Source of the DNA: Eriocheir sinensis
Lineage: Eukaryota; Arthropoda; Malacostraca; Decapoda; Varunidae
DNA: 64,000 bases
NCBI RefSeq assembly: GCF_024679095.1
Contig: NC_066520.1
Coordinates: 15,906,831-15,970,830, forward strand
Reading direction: 5' to 3'
Shown: positions 1-13,399 of the stretch, in pieces
Numbering within the stretch: position 1 is the first letter of the stretch
Layout of the letters: each line of letters begins with the position of its first letter
Position numbers and translations under genes: made by a program
Notes under the pieces: model-generated
Told to the model about the DNA's origin: nothing
Database searches by the model: none
The model's input: only the letters and a program-made list of their open reading frames with translations

Positions 1-323
1 ACGAGGACGAGGACGAGGAGGAGGAGGAGGAGGAGGAAGACGAGGAAGGTGGATTTTTATCTATAGTTGTCTTGTTTATGGACTCACCGTTTCTGTTTTC
101 GGTATCGGCGGGTTTCATCTGAATTGGGTGGTGCATCTGTTGGGGAAGATAGAAAACAAGTGAGATGAGTTCGTAAGGTGAAGTGAGGTGAGGCAGGATG
201 AGGCGATGAAAGACGAGGTGAGGCAAGGTTTTAAGAGCAGCGACTAGCGGGCTTTTTTTATTATTATTATTGTTTCCTTTTTTTTGTGCCCTTGAACTGT
301 CTCCTTTGTTGTTAAAAAAAAAA

Positions 324-668
324 GTGACGTGAGGCGAAGTCGTGCATTTAAAACCGTTGTCTACATTATTATCATTAACAACCAAGACCATTAGCTTCAG
401 GGCAACGCAGGAAAGAAAACGAGAGAAAAAGTGAGGTGAAGTGACGTGAGGGCAAGTCGTGCGTTTAAAATCTTTGTCTATATATTATCTTTCACAATCG
501 CGACCATTATCTTTCGGACGGTGCAGGAAAGCTAACGACAGAAAGGTAAGGTAAGGTGACGTAAGGGGATGTCGTCTTATAAATCTTTGTATTCATATTA
601 TCGTTAACAACCACGGCCATTATCTTTAGGGCAGCACAGGATGGCTAATGAGAGAAAAGGTGAGGTGG
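324..668. repeat. Tandem repeat, ~116 bp x 3
   Basis: Three diverged copies begin with GTGACGT(G/A)A at about 324, 441 and 556. Each continues with an AAGTCGT box, a TTTAAAA box, an ATTATC box, CCATTA and a GCA(G/C)AGGA-like segment ending in GAGAAAA. The last copy runs directly into the GTGATG minisatellite. Non-coding. Confidence 0.8.
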
Positions 669-1350
669 AATGAGGTGGAGTGAGGTGGAGTGACGTGAAG
701 TGAGGCTTGAGTGATGTGAAATGAGGCGGAGTGATGTGAGGTGATGAGGTGGAGTGATGTGAACTGTGGCTGAGTGATGTGAGGTGATGAGGTGGAGTGA
801 TGTGAGGTGATAAGGTGGAGTGATGTGAAGTGCGGCTGAGTGATGAGGTGATGAGGTGGAGTGATGTGAGGGGATGAGGTGGAGTGATGTGAAGTGAGGT
901 GATGAGGTGGAGTGATGTGAAGTGAGGCTTGAGTGATGTGAAATGAGGCGGAGTGATGTGAGGTGATGAGGTGGAGTGATGTGAAGTGTGGCTGAGTGAT
1001 GTGAAATGAGGCGGAGTGATGTGGGGTGATGAGGTGGAGTGATGTGAAGTGAGGCTTGAGTGATGTGAAATGAGGCGGAGTGATGTGAAGTGAGGCTTGA
1101 GTGATGTGAAATGAGGTGGAGTGATGTGAAGTGTGGCTGAGTGATGTGAAATGAGGCGGAGTGATGTGAGGTGATGAGGTGGAGTGATGTGAAGTGAGGC
1201 TTGAGTGATGTGAAATGAGGCGGAGTGATGTGAGGTGATGAGGTGGAGTGATGTGAAGTGAGGCTTGAGTGATGTGAAATGAGGCGGAGTGATGTGAAAT
1301 GAGGCGGAGTGATGTGAGGTGATGAGGTGGAGTGATGTGACGTGAGGTGG
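662..1350. repeat. GAGTGATGTGA-based minisatellite with ~64-bp higher-order unit
   Basis: Short modules such as GGAGTGATGTGAAGTGAGG, TTGAGTGATGTGAAATGAGG and GTGATGAGGT recur in shuffled order. A 64-bp combination is repeated almost exactly near 1190 and 1254, and at roughly twice that spacing near 918 and 1047. Long open frames on the minus strand rich in Ser, His, Thr and Pro are translations of this repeat and should not be annotated as genes. Confidence 0.9.
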
Positions 1351-1496
1351 TGTCCCAGGGAAGTGTCAACCGTTTCATTCCCCCGCTGCATATTTCCACG
1401 CGTTCACGGGATGGACTGCCACGCGTGTTCGTCCGCCAAATGAAATGGGCGAGCAATTATTGTTCACCGCGTTTTTTGCTGTTCCCGAAGCACTGG

Positions 1497-1890
1497 TTTA
1501 GCCATTTTTCTAACTGATGGCGACTGTGTACTTCAAATCGCGCTACACAATTATTATAATTACTTACATTTTTTGGTGTTCCTGAAGTCATTAGTCATTT
1601 GTTTAGTCATTTTTCTAATTGATGGTGATGGCGTACTTCAAATCACGCTACACAATTATTATTATTACTTACATTTTTTTGCTGTCCCTGAAGTCATTAG
1701 TTTAGTCATTTTTCTAATTGATGGTGATGGCGTACTTCAAATCATGGAACACAGTTATTTTCATTACTTATATTTTTTGCTGTTCCTGATGCAATGGTTA
1801 AGTAAGTTTTTTTTCTGATTGATGGAGTCTGTGTACTTAAAATCATGGTATACAGCTATTTTCATTACTTATATATACATATTTCTAACA
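1497..1890. repeat. Tandem repeat, ~100 bp x 4
   Basis: Copies start at GTTTAGYCATTTTTCTAA near 1497, 1601 and 1700, with a diverged copy near 1797. Each contains GATGG, GTACTTCAAATC and a TTATT run, then ACTTACATTTTTT and a GCTGTTCCTGA segment. AT-rich and non-coding. Between this array and the one before it (1351-1496) is a unique segment I do not recognise. Confidence 0.85.
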
Positions 1891-2210
1891 ACATTTTTTT
1901 TTCTTCAGAGCAGCGCGGGAAAGAACTAAAATTACGATTCATACAACTTCTCTCTCCGGCGTCTAGAGAAGTCCAGGTAAAGTGCCATAATTAATTAATT
2001 ACCCCTTTCACGTGTAAAACTTGTCTCGCCAAGTTTTCCTTTTACGCACTCACATTAATATTTAAACGGACTCCAAGATGTGCAACAGAACGTGCTTTGT
2101 GAACTAAATTCTTTTGAAACATGTTTATTTTACGCCAATATTTACTAAAGCTGATGGGGCGGAGCGGAATGACCTAAAATCGTTGTGTGTTCAGTGTATC
2201 GCTCGTGTGT

Positions 2211-2243
<33 letters not shown>

Positions 2244-2540
2244 TTGGGGTGTTGATATGGTGATGAAACTGAAGCTTTTGGCATTGACTTACATCTTAAT
2301 ATTGTAACAGGAAACCCTAAGCAACTACCACTATTAAACAACAACAACAACATGTACCACGACCACCACTACTACTAATTATTGTTCCAATTATTGTTCT
2401 TGTTCTGGTTCCTTTTTTCTTTTAGTTATATTATTGTTGCTGTTGTTGCTACTACTGCAAGGACTACCCAAGAATGATTTAAGTAGAATAAGCATTAACT
2501 ACTACTACTACTACTACTACTATTACACACAAATACTCAC
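1891..2540. other. Intronic unique sequence with (GT)n and (TAC)n
   Basis: AT-rich unique DNA downstream, in gene sense, of the 83-nt exon. It holds a (GT)n tract at about 2203-2243 and a (TAC/ACT)n tract at about 2497-2524. I see no gene in it. Confidence 0.6.
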
Positions 2541-2623
2541 CCCAGGCAGTGTCTTGATGTTGTGCATGGCGTTCTGAGCCTCCAACGCCGCCTTACGGGT
2601 GTAGAAGGTGACGAAACAGCAGC
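2541..2623 (-). CDS. CELF: CELF (Bruno-like) 83-nt exon completing RRM1
   Basis: The minus-strand acceptor TCCTCTCCAG leads into 83 nt. The first two bases complete the Gly codon split from the exon at 14305. The exon then encodes [19 protein letters not shown] and HNIKTLPG and ends in phase 0 at the donor GGG/GTGAGT. The joined KGCCFVTF is the RNP1 octamer of RRM1, divided by the intron. An 83-nt exon with these boundaries is characteristic of vertebrate CELF1/CELF2 genes. In that family the next exon continues MHHPIQMKPADSE; I do not find it to the left, so it should lie beyond position 1. The exon is flanked by (TAC)n and (TTA)n trinucleotide repeats. Confidence 0.95.
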
Positions 2624-3085
2624 CTGGAGAGGAGGAAGGGAGGGGAGGTTACTTACAAGGCGGGTGTTATTATTATTATTATTACTATTATTATAAGAGA
2701 CGAATTAGGTAGAGAGGGAGGAGTGCGCTTTTCAGTAACCCCCAAATACCTGAGAAGCACAGAAAGAGAAAATGGAAGTGAAATCAATGACAGAAGTAGA
2801 AAGAGGACGAGATTATATAGAAGAGGTAGGGCAAGAAATAGGGGAAGGGGGAGGATGATGGAGGAGGAGAGAAAGTGATGGAGGGAGGGGGTAAAGGTGT
2901 AATAGTTAGGCTGGTCAAGGGAAGGGATGGAAGGCTGGTAATGGGGGAGTAATGGTGCTGGTAATGGGAGTGGAAGTGTTAGGTAGAGGGAAGGGAAAGG
3001 TTACTAATATGGGCGGGTGATAGGAAGTAATGGTGATAATGGTGATAGTGGTGGTGGTTATGGTAGTGGTGATGAGTAGGGGGGA

Positions 3086-4692
3086 AGAAGAGGATGAATG
3101 AAAGGCAGGCAGAAGGAAAGGGGAGAGAAAAGATTGAATGAAAGGAAGACAGAAGGAAAGGGGAGAGCAAAGATTGGATGAAAGGAAGACAGAAGGAAAG
3201 GGTAGAGAAAAGATTGAATGAAAGGAAGACAGAAGGAAAGGGTAGAGAAAAGATTGAATGAAAGGAAGACAGAAGGAAAGGGTAGAGAAAAGATTGAATG
3301 AAAGGAAGACAGAAGGAAAGGGTAGAGAAAAGATTGAATGAAAGGAAGACAGAAGGAAAGGGTAGAGAAAAGATTGAATGAAAGGAAGACAGAAGGAAAG
3401 GGTAGAGAAAAGATTGAATGAAAGGAAGACAGAAGGAAAGGGTAGAGAAAAGATTGAATGAAAGGAAGACAGAAGGAAAGGGTAGAGAAAAGATTGAATG
3501 AAAGGAAGACAGAAGGAAAGGGTAGAGAAAAGATTGAATGAAAGGAAGACAGAAGGAAAGGGGAGAGAAAAGATTGGATGAAAGGAAGACTTAAGGAAAG
3601 GGGAGAGAAAATATAGAATGAAAGGAAGACTAAAGGAAAGGGGAGAGAAAATATAGCATGAAAGGAAGACAGAAGGAAAGGGGAGAGAAAAAAATTGAAT
3701 GAAAGGCAGACAGAAGGAAAGGGGAGAGAAAAGATTGGATGAAAGGAAGACTTAAGGAAAGGGGAGAGAAGATTGAATGAAAGGCAGGCAGAAGGAAAGG
3801 GTAGAGAAAAGATTGAATGAAAGGCAGGCAGAAGGAAAGGGGAGAGAAAAGATTGAATGAAAGGAAGACAGAAGGAAAGGGGAGAGAAAAGATTGAATGA
3901 AAGGCAGGCAGAAGGAAAGGGGAGAGAAGATTGAATGAAAGGAAGGCAGAAGGAAAGGGGAGAGAAAAGATTGAATGAAAGGAAGACAGAAGGAAAGGGG
4001 AGAGAAAAGATTGAATGAAAGGCAGGCAGAAGGAAAGGGGAGAGAAAAGATTGGATGAAAGGAAGACAGAAGGAAAGGGGAAAGAAAAGATTGGATGAAA
4101 GGAAGACTAAAGGAAAGGGGAGAGAAGATTGAATGAAAGGAAGGCAGAAGGAAAGGGGAGAGAAAAGACTGAATGAAAGGCAGGCAGAAGGAAAGGGGAG
4201 AGAAAAGACTGAATGAAAGGCAGACAGAAGGAAAGGGGAGAGAAAAGATTGGATGAAAGGAAGACTTAAGGAAAGGAGAGAGAAGATTGAATGAAAGGAA
4301 GGCAGAAGGAAAGGAGAGAGAAGATTGAATGAAAGGAAGACTTAAGGAAAGGAGAGAGAAGATTGAATGAAAGGCAGACAGAAGGAAAGGGGAGAGAAAA
4401 GATTGGATGAAAGGAAGACTTAAGGAAAGGAGAGAGAAGATTGAATGAAAGGAAGGCAGAAGGAAAGGAGAGAGAAGATTGAATGAAAGGAAGACAGAAG
4501 GAAAGGGGAGAGAAAAGATTGGATGAAAGGAAGACTAAAGGAGAGAGAAGATTGAATGAAAGGCAGACAGAAGGAAAGGGGAAAGAAAAGATTGGATGAA
4601 AGGAAGACTAAAGGAAAGGGGAGAGAAGATTGAATGAAAGGCAGACAGAAGGAAAGGGGAAAGAAAAGATTGAATGAAAGAAAGACTAAAGG
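3086..4692. repeat. 40-bp minisatellite, about 40 copies
   Basis: The basic unit is 40 bp: GATTGAATGAAAGGAAGACA followed by GAAGGAAAGGGGAGAGAAAA. Between about 3180 and 3560 the units are near-identical and carry GGTAGAG in place of GGGGAGAG. On the right they diverge, with point variants (CAGGCAG, GACTTAAG, GACTAAAG) and small deletions giving 36-38-bp units. Purine-only on the plus strand apart from T and rare C. Frames on the minus strand rich in Phe, Ser, Leu and Pro are repeat translations. Confidence 0.95.
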
Positions 4693-5215
4693 AATTATAA
4701 TACAAATATAGGCCGATAATACGTACCAAACCCGAACAAAACGTACCAACCCTAATCTGATGGGGCGGGGCTACTATACAACGTCTGTGGCTTCCCTGTG
4801 TAACTTCTAACGACACTCACGCGGCAGGAGCCTCTAGAGACGGTAAATCAGTGTTGCAGAGGCGTGGATCCGAACTGACAGGCCACTCAATACTGACTGA
4901 ACTGAAGTTACTCAACTCACTGGAGGTCGCCACTCGCAAGCATTCACACGCCAGTATTGTTACGAGTATGATACGTGACATGAACGTGACTCCAATAGGA
5001 AAGAGAAAATGGGAATATCTGATAGCCACATAACATGAAAGGCCAAAGAGCTCTCGGATTTTAAACTAACCTTAAACAAATTATTACCAAATGTATACTT
5101 AAAGTCGTACCATCCGTATTAATGAGTGTCTAATCTAGTTAATAACAAAACTGGCAACCCTGAAGACAGTCGAGCTCGATCAAAGCCGCCTCGCCTACCT
5201 ATCCACTACCAGCAC
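4693..5215. other. Unique intronic sequence
   Basis: A mixed-composition non-repetitive segment. Short open frames exist on both strands (for example 4851-5033 plus and 4817-5029 minus), but neither shows a recognisable domain, and overlapping opposing frames of about 60 codons are expected by chance. No splice-site-bounded exon with recognisable coding content was found. Confidence 0.5.
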
Positions 5216-5471
5216 GACACACACACACACACACACACACTAGACCCAAGAACTAGCACAACACGCAAAACCCACATTAGTGAATGGAAGAGTCGAGGAA
5301 GCCTTTTATTTATTCAAGTGAGCTCCGTTACCTAAAGGTGAAGGAGGAGCAGAAGGACGAGGAGAAGGAGGAGGAGGAAGAAAAAGATTTTGGAGTAGAT
5401 TCGAAGGGACAGACAGACGGAGGGATTGAGAGGTGTATGTGTGTGCATATGTGTGGGTGCGCAGACTAGTT

Positions 5472-5506
<35 letters not shown>

Positions 5507-6000
5507 CAATATTTACGTTTTCATGTCTGCCTATTCGTTCTCTGTACTATCTTAAGGGTGTTTATCTATCTATCTATTATCCTTGTAAGGTAATTCTGAC
5601 CTATCTTTTTTATCTATTTATGTCTTATCTTTTAAGCTAACGTTAGCCTATCTATCTATCTATCTATTTATTTATCATTGTATACTACCTTTAACCTATT
5701 TGTCTCTCTATCTCCCTATGTGTATTATCTTTGTAAGCTAACTTTAACCTATCTATCCATCTATCTATCATTCTTCTCTGCACTCTCCTAAAGGTATGTA
5801 TTTATCTACCTATCTATCTATCATCTTTGTAAGCTCTTTAACCTATCTCTCTCTATCTATCTCTATCATCTATGTAAGGTAACTTTAAACTACCATTCTC
5901 TTCATCTACCTGCCTGCCTACCTATCTCTCAATCTCTCAATCTCAAGATAACCCAAACTGACAAGCATAATCACGGGGGGGGGGGGGGGGCTAACCAGTG
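5216..6000. repeat. SSR cluster: (CA)n, (GAG)n, (GTT)n, (TATC)n, poly-G
   Basis: Contains (CA)n at about 5219-5242, a GAGGAG tract near 5342-5382, (GTT)n at about 5473-5504, degenerate (CTAT)n tetranucleotides from about 5560 to 5935, and an uninterrupted G16 run at 5975-5990. Confidence 0.85.
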
Positions 6001-6179
6001 CCACCTACAATTTAAGAACACCTTCCCCTACCTAGTGTTACCAATGCCTCTAGAAACACAGCCTAGCCCTATATAGTAACTCTGCTCGTGGTGGCCATAC
6101 TGCGAGGTTGGTAACAAAGGGGAGTTTAAAAGGGTTCACTCAGAGGAAGAGGTGAGCCATACACGTCACAGGTAGGTCT

Positions 6180-6443
6180 CTCTCTCTCTCTCGTCACTGT
6201 TTTATAATTTAGTGTTTTTTTCTTTTTTTTGCCTTTTTTTTGTAACTATGCCTTTTTATTTTTTTATTCTTCATTATTATTTTATTTATTCATCCTCTCT
6301 CAGTGCATCAACATCTTTGCCTCTCCCTGCTATCGTTTACATCTTATTTTCATGTCTGTTTTTTTTTTCTTTTTTCCCATTCTCACTTCCTCCTTCTTCT
6401 TCCTCTCAATGTCTTTCTTTCTTCCATTCGTTTATTTTCAGTT

Positions 6444-6482
<39 letters not shown>

Positions 6483-6576
6483 CGTTCCCTCGCTCGCTTA
6501 CACCTGCCTTTCCCTTCTTCGGCTTCCCTTAGGTTGGCCTTTGAAGCGGGAAGCCACGTAGTTTCTGCTTTATGCC

Positions 6577-6632
<56 letters not shown>

Positions 6633-7115
6633 CGTTATTAGGGTGTCAAGCCCCACACACACCAACAGGCAGAACCCAACACCATGCTCCCCCCTCTCTC
6701 TCTCTCTCTCTCTCTCTCCAGGTGTGATTATTGTAAGGTAACGTTTTTTTGGTAATTGTCATTGTTGTTGTTGTTGTTGTCTGTCTATCTACATGTATAA
6801 GAGCCAGTAAAATAAAATAAATAACATCCAAAAATAGCGGAATAATGAATAACTGAACAAAAATATAACCCGACACACGACACACCATTGGCGGAAATAA
6901 TATTTTTACGCGACAAACGATTAATTCTACGGCGAGTGCAATAATTTTTCACTACACACCTACACACCTGCCTGCCGCTGCCTCCCGATTGGACACACCT
7001 GTTAATTGGTAGGCGCACGCACACACGCACACACCCACCCATGGACACATAGACACACATGCATACCAGTCTCCCTCCGTCTATGTATATGTGTGTGACT
7101 ATCTGTGTCTGTATG

Positions 7116-7160
<45 letters not shown>
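6180..7160. repeat. (CT)n/(AC)n clusters with intervening unique DNA
   Basis: (CT)n occurs at about 6180-6192, 6450-6479, 6574-6598, 6694-6718 and 7120-7158. (AC)n occurs at 6599-6630, and a (TTG)n tract lies near 6763-6780. The segment 6780-7060 is unique and shows no gene. Confidence 0.85.
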
Positions 7161-7199
7161 AATAAGGGGGTCGCACAGATTGGCTCAGATATTCCAGAA

Positions 7200-7824
7200 G
7201 AGGGGGAAGTCAAGAAGATTTTTTCCCCTCTTCTTCTTCTTCTGTGTGGCGACGAAATAGGACGAAGGGCGAGGAGAGGGCGGGATGGTAGGGGAAATTC
7301 CGGCCTTACGGGAGTCCTGGGAGGGATTTTGGGAGGCGGGCGAAGGATGGAAAATGCGGCAGGGAAGAAAGGCGAGGAAGGAGGACAGGATAATTGGCTT
7401 CACACAACCCAGCGCGTCTCTATAGTGTCCTTTTTACGTGCGAGGAAGGCGAAATGAACGAGGGAAATGAGGCGCGGGAAGGGGGAAGGGTAAAGGTGGA
7501 AGGGGAGGGATGGAAGGGTAAGGAAGGGGACGGTGAGGGGGAAGGGTAAAGATGGAAGGGGAGGTAGAGTCAAGGTGAGGGTGGACGAAGATAGTGGAAG
7601 GGTTGGGAAGGGAAGGTTGACAGTGGAAGGGGAGGCTGAGGGCAAGGGAGAGGGTGGAAGGAGAGGGAAGGAAAGGGTAAGGGAGGAGGAGGTTGACAGG
7701 AAGGTGAGAGAGGGTGAGGGAGTGAAGGAAGAATGAAGATGAGGGAAGAATGTAGTGGATGGGATGTGGAAATGAGTGAAAAAAGGGAGAAATAGCAACG
7801 CAGAAAGATATAGATAAATATATA
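7200..7824. other. Purine-rich (GGAAGGG) block
   Basis: From about 7440 the plus strand is almost entirely A and G, built from GGGGAAGGG and GGTAAGG-like modules without a clean period. The open frames here are compositional. Confidence 0.7.
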
Positions 7825-9390
<1,566 letters not shown>

Positions 9391-9432
9391 CTCCCGAAAG
9401 TGCAAAGAACCAAGTCAAACTAAACCACAAAT

Positions 9433-10270
9433 GTTACTTCAGGCGTTAACACGTGTATCCCACCTCTGTCTTGTTATGCGAAGTCGACGATCTCTCAGTC
9501 CCGTTGGTGAGGTAAATCCAACCACTATCTATGCTCTTACATCAGACGCAAAAACGAGTATCCCACCTCTGTCTTGTTATACGAAGTCGACGATCTCTCA
9601 GTCCCGTTGGTGAGGTAAATCCAACCACTATCTATGCTCTTACATCAGACGCTAAAACGAGTATCCCACCTCTGTCTTGTTATACGAAGTCGACGATCTC
9701 TCAGTCCCGTTGGTGAGGTAAATCCAACCACTATCTATGCTCTTACATCAGACGCTAAAACGAGTATCCCACCTCTGTCTTGTTATACGAAGTCGACGAT
9801 CTCTCAGTCCCGTTGGTGAGGTAAATCCAACCACTATCTATGCTCTTACATCAGACGCTAAAACGAGTATCCCACCTCTGTCTTGTTATACGAAGTCGAC
9901 GATCTCTCAGTCCCGTTGGTGAGGTAAATCCAACCACTATCTATGCTTTTACATCAGACGCTAAAACGAGTATCCCACCTCTGTCTTGTTATACGAAGTC
10001 GACGATCCTTCATTCCCATTGGAGAGGTAAATTCACCCACTGGCGATGTTCAACAAGTCCAAATCCAAAGTCAGTTCAAATTTAGGTCAGGGCAGAGGAG
10101 AATGACGGGTAGATAGGACGCTAAAATGTGTATTCCAACCCTGTCTTGTTTTACGAGGTCGATGATTTTGAGTCCCATTGGTGAGGTAAATCCACCCACT
10201 GGCGATGTTCAACAAGTCCAAGTCCAAAGTCAGTCCATATTTAGGCCAGGGAGGAGGAGCAAGACAGGTA
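9433..10270. repeat. 103-bp tandem array with composite right end
   Basis: Six copies of a 103-bp unit start at CGTGTATCCC or CGAGTATCCC near 9452, 9555, 9658, 9761, 9864 and 9967; the middle copies are almost identical. Each contains CACCTCTGTCTTGTTATACG, GAAGTCGACGATC, CAGTCCCGTTGGTGAGGTAA and a TCAGACG segment. The last copy changes to CATTGGAGAGGTAAATTCAC and continues into new sequence (GATGTTCAACAAGTCC onward). A further diverged copy near 10118 is followed by the same new sequence again near 10178-10260. The 61-81-codon plus-strand frames restart every 103 bp and are repeat translations. Confidence 0.95.
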
Positions 10271-10436
10271 GGCAGGTATATACGACTTAATTAACCTATC
10301 CCTTTCTTCCTCCCCCCCCCCTTCTTTACAGGTTAATGGTTTGGTACACCTGGGGACACCTGAGGAAGGTAAACTGGGGTAATATGCATGTGTCAGAGGG
10401 TCACAGGTGGGCGTGGGACGTATGGGGAAGGTAACC

Positions 10437-10500
10437 AGTGGCGCCGTGGATGTCTGAATCGATTTGCTGTTTCTGGGTAACGGGTTCGCATCCCTTCATG
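10437..10500 (+). ncRNA. Possible tRNA-derived SINE head (A-box/B-box-like)
   Basis: GTGGCGCCGTGG resembles a Pol III A box. About 35 bp downstream CGGGTTCGCATCCC closely matches the B-box consensus GGTTCGANTCC, with one mismatch at the A. Acceptor and anticodon stems do not fold as a tRNA, so this is not a functional tRNA gene. No element tail or second copy was seen in the window. A chance match remains quite possible. Confidence 0.25.
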
Positions 10501-10537
10501 GTCACTTCTTTTGGTTTGACATAATGGGGGTATTTTT

Positions 10538-10735
10538 ACGGTGGTGATGGTGGTGGTGATTACTGGTGTTGGTGGTGATGATTGCGGTGGTGGTGGTGGT
10601 GGTAATGATTATGGTGTAGATGGTGATGGTGGTGTTAATGGTGATGACAGTGTTGGTGATGGTGTTGTAGGAGGTGGTGGTGTAGGTAGTGGTGGTGATG
10701 GTGGTGATGGTGGTGGTGAAGAGGGTGAGGGGGGG
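10538..10735. repeat. (GGTGAT)n / (GGT)n trinucleotide array
   Basis: Degenerate GGT, GAT and GTT triplets in a purine/T-rich stretch. Frames rich in Gly/Asp on plus or Thr/Ile/His on minus are compositional. Confidence 0.85.
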
Positions 10736-10794
10736 GCTGACTAAGGACAAATAAGGCTTTTAGGGAAGATAAAAACGGTGATGTAGAACCAATC

Positions 10795-10798
<4 letters not shown>

Positions 10799-10846
<48 letters not shown>
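10799..10846. repeat. (TC)n microsatellite
   Basis: About 23 uninterrupted TC repeats, one of the few sizeable tracts in this orientation. It is followed by unique sequence (10850-10970) with no recognisable gene. Confidence 0.97.
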
Positions 10847-10848
<2 letters not shown>

Positions 10849-10974
10849 GGGGTCTCAGGAGGGCAATCAGGGCTGGGTGTTGTTCGTACAGTGTTGTTCA
10901 CAAAGTTTGAGTCACCGCCGCTACAGGGGATTAAGGCCGCCCCGCTCAAGGCTGGATGTTCACGTCGTTAAAAT

Positions 10975-11400
10975 ATGGATGGACGAACACAGACAGAAAC
11001 ATAGATGAAAATAAACATATAAAAAAGAAATGAATAAATCGATAGAGGAAGAGATAGATAGATAGATACGAAGAGGTGAAAAGAGAGGTACTATATACAA
11101 AAGAGATAAGATAGACACAAAGACATGATAGATAAATAGAATGACAAGAGATAGAAGAGATGAAAAGCTTGATACAAAAGGAGATGCAAAGATAGATATA
11201 TATAAAGAAAAGATAAAGATACATAGAAATAGATAACATAGATAGAAATATATAGAGAGACGGATAACGATGAAGAAATATGTTTTGAAAGAGCTATAGA
11301 TGTATACATATAAATACATAGATGGATGAAAAGATAGAAAGATACATAGACAGATATAGAGACAAATTTTTAGATAGATAGTTAAATGTCACATAGGTAC
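10975..11400. repeat. Degenerate (GATA)/(AGAT)-rich segment
   Basis: A-rich DNA with scattered GATAGATA and ACATAGA motifs. Minus-strand frames rich in Tyr, Ser, Ile and Phe are compositional. Confidence 0.6.
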
Positions 11401-11636
11401 ATACAAGAGAGAGAAAGAAAAATAGACAGAGAGAACACAAAATCTATATATAAATCCAACGCATCGGAAAAAAAATCCCAAAATGTCAGTGGGGTGCAGA
11501 TATGGACGCGGGGGAAAAAAATGGGAGAAAAAAGAGGGAGCATAAGAACTGAATATTCATGGTGATACAAAATAAAAATACGGATCAAAATAGAGGTAGA
11601 GCGGGGAAAGATCAAACCCACGGAAATAAATAAAGT

Positions 11637-12560
<924 letters not shown>

Positions 12561-12569
12561 AAAAATAGT

Positions 12570-13111
12570 GAAAAAAAAAGGTATATGATTTTTATTTATT
12601 TTTTATTTATTGTTTGGCAGCGAGTGAAAGTTAAAAGGGGGTCGGAAATAATGATAAAGTGTATGTCAGCACTGCAGCAACAACAGCCAAACGACACGCC
12701 ATTCAACGCAAAAAAAAAAAAAAAAAAAACAAAAGCCGGTAATGAACATGGAAACCATATATATTTTTTTTCAGAGCACCGAAAACGAAATAAAGGAAAA
12801 AGAAAATCATTGACGCGTTAAAATATTAATGAAAACAGTGAAATTAAAGCCCCCCAAAAGGTCATCCAATATAAACAAAAATACCCCCCCCCCAAAAAAA
12901 AAAAAAGAAAAAAAAAAGTAACAATGAAGAATATGATGATAATGATAAATATAAGTACATAAAACAAATATACACAGAAAAAAAAGATGAATAGAAAGAT
13001 ATATAAAAACAGACAAACATAGATATAGATAGATAGATAGAGATATAGGGAAAAACAATCTCTCTCCCCCCCTTTTTTTTTAGGGAGGAGGGGGGCAGGT
13101 GATCGAATCCC

Positions 13112-13142
<31 letters not shown>

Positions 13143-13380
13143 AAATCCCGTCGAAAGTGTGCAACAAAAATAATTGACAGAGAGGTAACAATACCCGCGT
13201 GGAGGACGTGACGCGCGGGTAACGACCCACCCACACACGTAAAGGGGAAAAAAAGGCCGCAAAAGAGGTGTGTGTGTGTGTGTGTGTGTGTGTGATATAC
13301 TAGCATACGGTAACAAACTATAAGGCAACACGACAAAACAAAACCACCTAATCTGGCCTCTAAATATCTCTATAAATTCC
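12570..13380. other. A-rich unique sequence with homopolymers
   Basis: Contains poly-A runs (12710-12730, 12895-12917, 13124-13145), poly-C runs at the same edges, (GATA)n at about 13020-13045 and (GT)n at 13266-13294. No gene recognised. Confidence 0.6.
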
Positions 13381-13399
13381 CCTAATGTTCCTAAAACCA

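Noticed and set aside
4817..5033. Overlapping opposite-strand frames of 60-70 codons in unique sequence
   Set aside because: No recognisable domain, no supported splice boundaries, and length within chance.
9570..9590. TTATACGAAGT resembles part of a loxP arm
   Set aside because: Only about ten bases match, there is no spacer or inverted arm, and the motif is part of the 103-bp unit.
9433..10030. CRISPR-like regular repeats
   Set aside because: Contiguous 103-bp units without variable spacers in a eukaryotic intron; no cas genes.
9531..10085. Repeated 61-81-codon plus-strand frames that might be a peptide family
   Set aside because: They restart every 103 bp because of the tandem repeat, overlap each other and resemble no protein.
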